Shown: piece by piece, positions 5,727 through 7,958 of the stretch
Layout of the letters: each line of letters starts with the position of its first letter
Numbering within the stretch: position 1 is the first letter of the stretch
Assembly: GCA_958346165.1 (NCBI GenBank)
Contig: CATVQO010000058.1
Span: forward strand, 1-7,958
DNA from: an uncultured Collinsella sp.
Lineage (GTDB): Bacteria > Actinomycetota > Coriobacteriia > Coriobacteriales > Coriobacteriaceae
Direction of reading: 5' to 3'
Length of the DNA stretch: 7,958 nucleotides
The notes under the pieces: generated by a model
Told to the model about the DNA's origin: nothing
The model's database searches: none
The model's input: only the letters and a program-made list of their open reading frames with translations
Translations under genes and position numbers: made by a program

Positions 5727-5791
5727 AAACCATCACAACATTCGATGCTTTTCCCGTTTTTGGCAAAAAACGTTGAATGTTGTGATGGTTT
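5727..5791 (+). repeat. 65-bp palindromic element, copy 3
   Basis: AAACCATCACAACATTCGA (5727-5745) pairs with 5773-5791 over 19 positions with one G-T. The nested stem CGTTTTT (5755-5761) with AAAAACG (5766-5772) is present as in copy 2. The element sits between two divergent gene starts, where a terminator would not be expected, which favours a dispersed mobile palindrome over a plain terminator. Confidence 0.88.
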
Positions 5792-5870
5792 GAGGCGAGG
5801 TGAGGGGCACAGAGGGCCAAAGCATCGTGCTAGGAGCGTGACTTTTTTCGCCCCGTCGTCAACATAAACC

Positions 5871-5901
5871 TTGACTCTACAATCGTTATAGGGTTTTCAC
5901 T
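5871..5901 (+). promoter_or_regulatory. MerR-type promoter/operator of the MATE gene
   Basis: TTGACT (5871-5876) is a strong -35. With the 19-base spacer typical of MerR-controlled promoters, the -10 is TTCACT (5896-5901), a weak match. The spacer is filled by an imperfect dyad: ACTCTACAA (5874-5882), TCG, TTATAGGGT (5886-5894), with seven of nine pairs. MerR-family activators bind such dyads and twist the over-long spacer to allow transcription. No MerR gene is intact in this window. Confidence 0.5.
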
Positions 5902-5941
5902 ACACTGGTAGCTAAACGAACCAAGCCAGAAAGCCCCGCCC

Positions 5942-7288
5942 ATGGAACACGACCTCACACGCGGCAATGTCCTCAAGACCATCGCGGTCTTTGCCCTGCC
6001 TTATATGCTCTCGTACTTTTTGCAGATGCTCTACGGCATGGCCGACCTGTACATGATGGGACAGTTTAGCGGCGCCGCCGGCATCACCGCCGTGGGCAAT
6101 GGCGCGCAGACGCTCTACATCATTACCGTGACGCTCGTGGGTCTGGCCATGGGAACGACGGTCATCGTCGGCCACGCCGTGGGCTCGCGTCGCTTCGATC
6201 GCGCCGAGACCGCCATCGGCAATACCATTACGCTGTTTATGGGCGTCTCGGTGGTACTGGCCGTCATCTTGTTTGCACTATGCCCGCAGGTTGTGGCGCT
6301 CATTGGCACGCCGCCCGAGGCGGTCGAAGGCACCGCCGCCTACCTGCGTATCTGCTTTGTCGGCATTCCGTTTATCGCCGCATACAACATTCTTTCGGCC
6401 ATCTTTCGCGGGCTGGGCGATTCGCGCTCGCCCATGTACGTGATCGGCGTGGCGTGCATCATTAACATCGCGCTCGATTTTCTGTTTATCGGCCACATGG
6501 GGCTCGGCCCCGTGGGCGCGGCGCTCGGCACGGTGACCGCCCAGACGGCCAGCGTTGCCCTCGCGCTCGTGTGGCTCAAGAGCCGCCGCACGAACATCCA
6601 CGTAAAGCGCAGCGACCTGCGCCCCCAGCCCGAGGTGCTCGGCAGCATTCTTAAGATTGGCGTGCCCGTGGCCGTGCAGGACGGCTGCATCCAGGTGGCG
6701 TTTATGTTTATCACCGTCATCGCCAACCACCGAGGGCTCGTCGACGCCGCCGCCGTGGGCCTGGTCGAAAAGATGATCAGCTTTTTGTTCATTGTGCCAA
6801 GTTCCATGGGTGCCACCGTCAGCGCGCTCACGGCGCAAAATGCCGGCGCGGGCAAGGGCGACCGCGCACGTCAGGTACTCAAGGACGCCATGACCATCTC
6901 GGTGGTGTACGGTTGCCTGATCACGGTGCTGATGTGGCTAGTGGCGCCGGCGTTTATCGGCTTTTTTGCCAAGGACGCCGCAGTGGTCGCGGCCGGCACT
7001 GGCTACATGCGCAGCTACATTTTCGACGCGATTTTTGCCGGCATCCACATTTGCTTTAGCGGCTTTTTCGCTGCGTATGGCAAGAGCTACATCGGCTTTG
7101 CGCACAACGTGCTGGCCGTAGCGCTCATTCGCGTGCCGGGCGCCTGGCTGCTGTCGAACGCCTATTCCGATACGTTGTTTCCCATGGGCATCGCTTCGCC
7201 GTGCGGATCAATTCTATCGGCGGTTATTTGCGTGATGGCATTTACCGTGCTCAACCGCCGCGGAGCTTTTGACAAACTGATGGCGTAG
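5942..7288 (+). CDS. MATE-family multidrug efflux transporter
   Basis: A 448-residue inner-membrane protein with about twelve hydrophobic helices in two related bundles, the usual length for the family. It expels cationic or other toxic compounds in exchange for Na+ or H+. The conserved IFRGLGDSRSPM (154-165) after the fourth helix and AQNAGAGKGDRAR (298-310) in the second half are MATE signatures; the text is closest to the DinF/MepA-like branch. The drug specificity and coupling ion cannot be read from the sequence. The ATG is preceded by only a weak AGAAAG (5928-5933). The promoter has a MerR-type operator, so expression is probably induced by the compound it exports. It is followed by a coding remnant and a strong terminator, and may once have been the first gene of a transporter-regulator pair. 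Confidence 0.92.
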   Translation: MEHDLTRGNVLKTIAVFALPYMLSYFLQMLYGMADLYMMGQFSGAAGITAVGNGAQTLYIITVTLVGLAMGTTVIVGHAVGSRRFDRAETAIGNTITLFMGVSVVLAVILFALCPQVVALIGTPPEAVEGTAAYLRICFVGIPFIAAYNILSAIFRGLGDSRSPMYVIGVACIINIALDFLFIGHMGLGPVGAALGTVTAQTASVALALVWLKSRRTNIHVKRSDLRPQPEVLGSILKIGVPVAVQDGCIQVAFMFITVIANHRGLVDAAAVGLVEKMISFLFIVPSSMGATVSALTAQNAGAGKGDRARQVLKDAMTISVVYGCLITVLMWLVAPAFIGFFAKDAAVVAAGTGYMRSYIFDAIFAGIHICFSGFFAAYGKSYIGFAHNVLAVALIRVPGAWLLSNAYSDTLFPMGIASPCGSILSAVICVMAFTVLNRRGAFDKLMA

Positions 7289-7296
7289 CGGGGCAA

Positions 7297-7386
7297 TGCG
7301 AAATCGCCCTCATCGACGACATCATCAGCGACGACCCAGCGACCTACGTGACGCAGATCACGGTGCCGGTTGCCCCGGCAAAGTAA
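7297..7386 (+). pseudogene. 3' coding remnant, possibly the tail of a GyrI-like/MerR-type regulator
   Basis: Eight bases after the MATE stop, another frame reads 29 codons ending DDPATYVTQITVPVAPAK and TAA. Of these codons, 25 end in G or C, as in the real genes here, and there is no start codon or ribosome binding site. The ending with an acidic stretch, then Y-V-T-x-I-x-V-P-V, resembles the last strand of GyrI-like effector-binding domains found at the C-terminus of MerR- and AraC-type regulators. I read it as what is left after deletion of the rest of such a gene. The family assignment is tentative because the segment is short. Confidence 0.45.
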
Positions 7387-7424
7387 GAACCGCCCGGAAA
7401 GCATCGTGCTTCCGGGCGGTTCTT
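7385..7424. terminator. Bidirectional terminator between MATE and ligA
   Basis: AAGAACCGCCCGGAA (7385-7399) and TTCCGGGCGGTTCTT (7410-7424) form a perfect 15-bp GC-rich stem, extended by GCA/TGC around a TCG loop with one bulged A. The plus strand runs on into TTCTTCAATTT and the minus strand into TTCTTACTTT, so it can end both convergent transcripts. It overlaps the TAA of the coding remnant by two bases. Confidence 0.85.
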
Positions 7425-7443
7425 CAATTTGACTATTGATGCC

Positions 7444-7958
<515 letters not shown>

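Larger units (their letters stand above)
5626..5941. other. Divergent intergenic region (316 bases)
   Basis: It lies between the starts of the minus-strand AbiEi-like gene and the plus-strand MATE gene. It holds the ribosome binding site of the former (GGAGG, 5630-5634), the third 65-bp palindrome (5727-5791) and the MATE promoter/operator (5871-5901). I see no clear promoter for the minus-strand gene in 5640-5726 and no coding remnant. Confidence 0.7.

Noticed and set aside
210..5791. CRISPR-like array formed by the repeated palindromes
   Set aside because: The copies are kilobases apart with genes between them; there are no regular spacers and no cas genes.
5819..7410. Identical 13-mer AAAGCATCGTGCT on both sides of the MATE gene (5819-5831 and 7398-7410), possible target-site duplication
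   Set aside because: One 13-base match is expected about as often as not by chance in a window this size, and the right copy is part of a terminator stem.

Overview
The window looks like chromosomal DNA from a GC-rich Gram-positive bacterium. The most likely group is the Coriobacteriia (Actinomycetota), probably Collinsella or a close relative. This rests on strong G/C bias at third codon positions, Shine-Dalgarno starters with GGAGG, the gene content, and compact intergenic regions full of short palindromes. The genus is an inference; no rRNA or other marker is present.

From left to right: the first 17 codons of a HAD-family phosphatase lie on the minus strand and run off the left edge (1-50). 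Next comes a repeat-bearing spacer, then a minus-strand MFS exporter (275-1561) whose start region carries an exact in-frame 39-bp tandem duplication containing the ribosome binding site and start codon. A 425-base spacer (1562-1986) holds the MFS leader and three different hairpins. It is followed by a two-gene minus-strand molybdenum-cofactor operon: moaA (3299-4354) and a fused moaC-mobB gene (1987-3294). MoaA and the MoaC half together turn GTP into cyclic pyranopterin monophosphate; the MobB half is a GTP-binding accessory factor for a late, nucleotide-attachment step. Upstream is a minus-strand gene (4588-5625) for a protein resembling AbiEi/DUF559 proteins, with a predicted PD-(D/E)XK nuclease-like C-terminal domain. 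A divergent promoter region (5626-5941) then leads into a plus-strand MATE efflux pump (5942-7288). A short coding-like remnant and a strong bidirectional terminator (7385-7424) separate it from the C-terminal part of the NAD-dependent DNA ligase LigA, which is minus strand and cut by the right edge.

The genes are ordinary housekeeping and transport functions. The less ordinary material is between and around them. A 65-bp palindromic element occurs three times, always intergenic and in both orientations. A 30-bp exact repeat forms hairpins downstream of two minus-strand genes. A hairpin of about 100 bases abuts the moaC-mobB stop codon. A MerR-type operator/promoter precedes the MATE gene, and what may be the tail of a GyrI-like (MerR-type) regulator follows it, suggesting a local regulator that has been lost. 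I did not find a CRISPR array, an RNA gene, an intact transposase or a clear multi-gene defence system.
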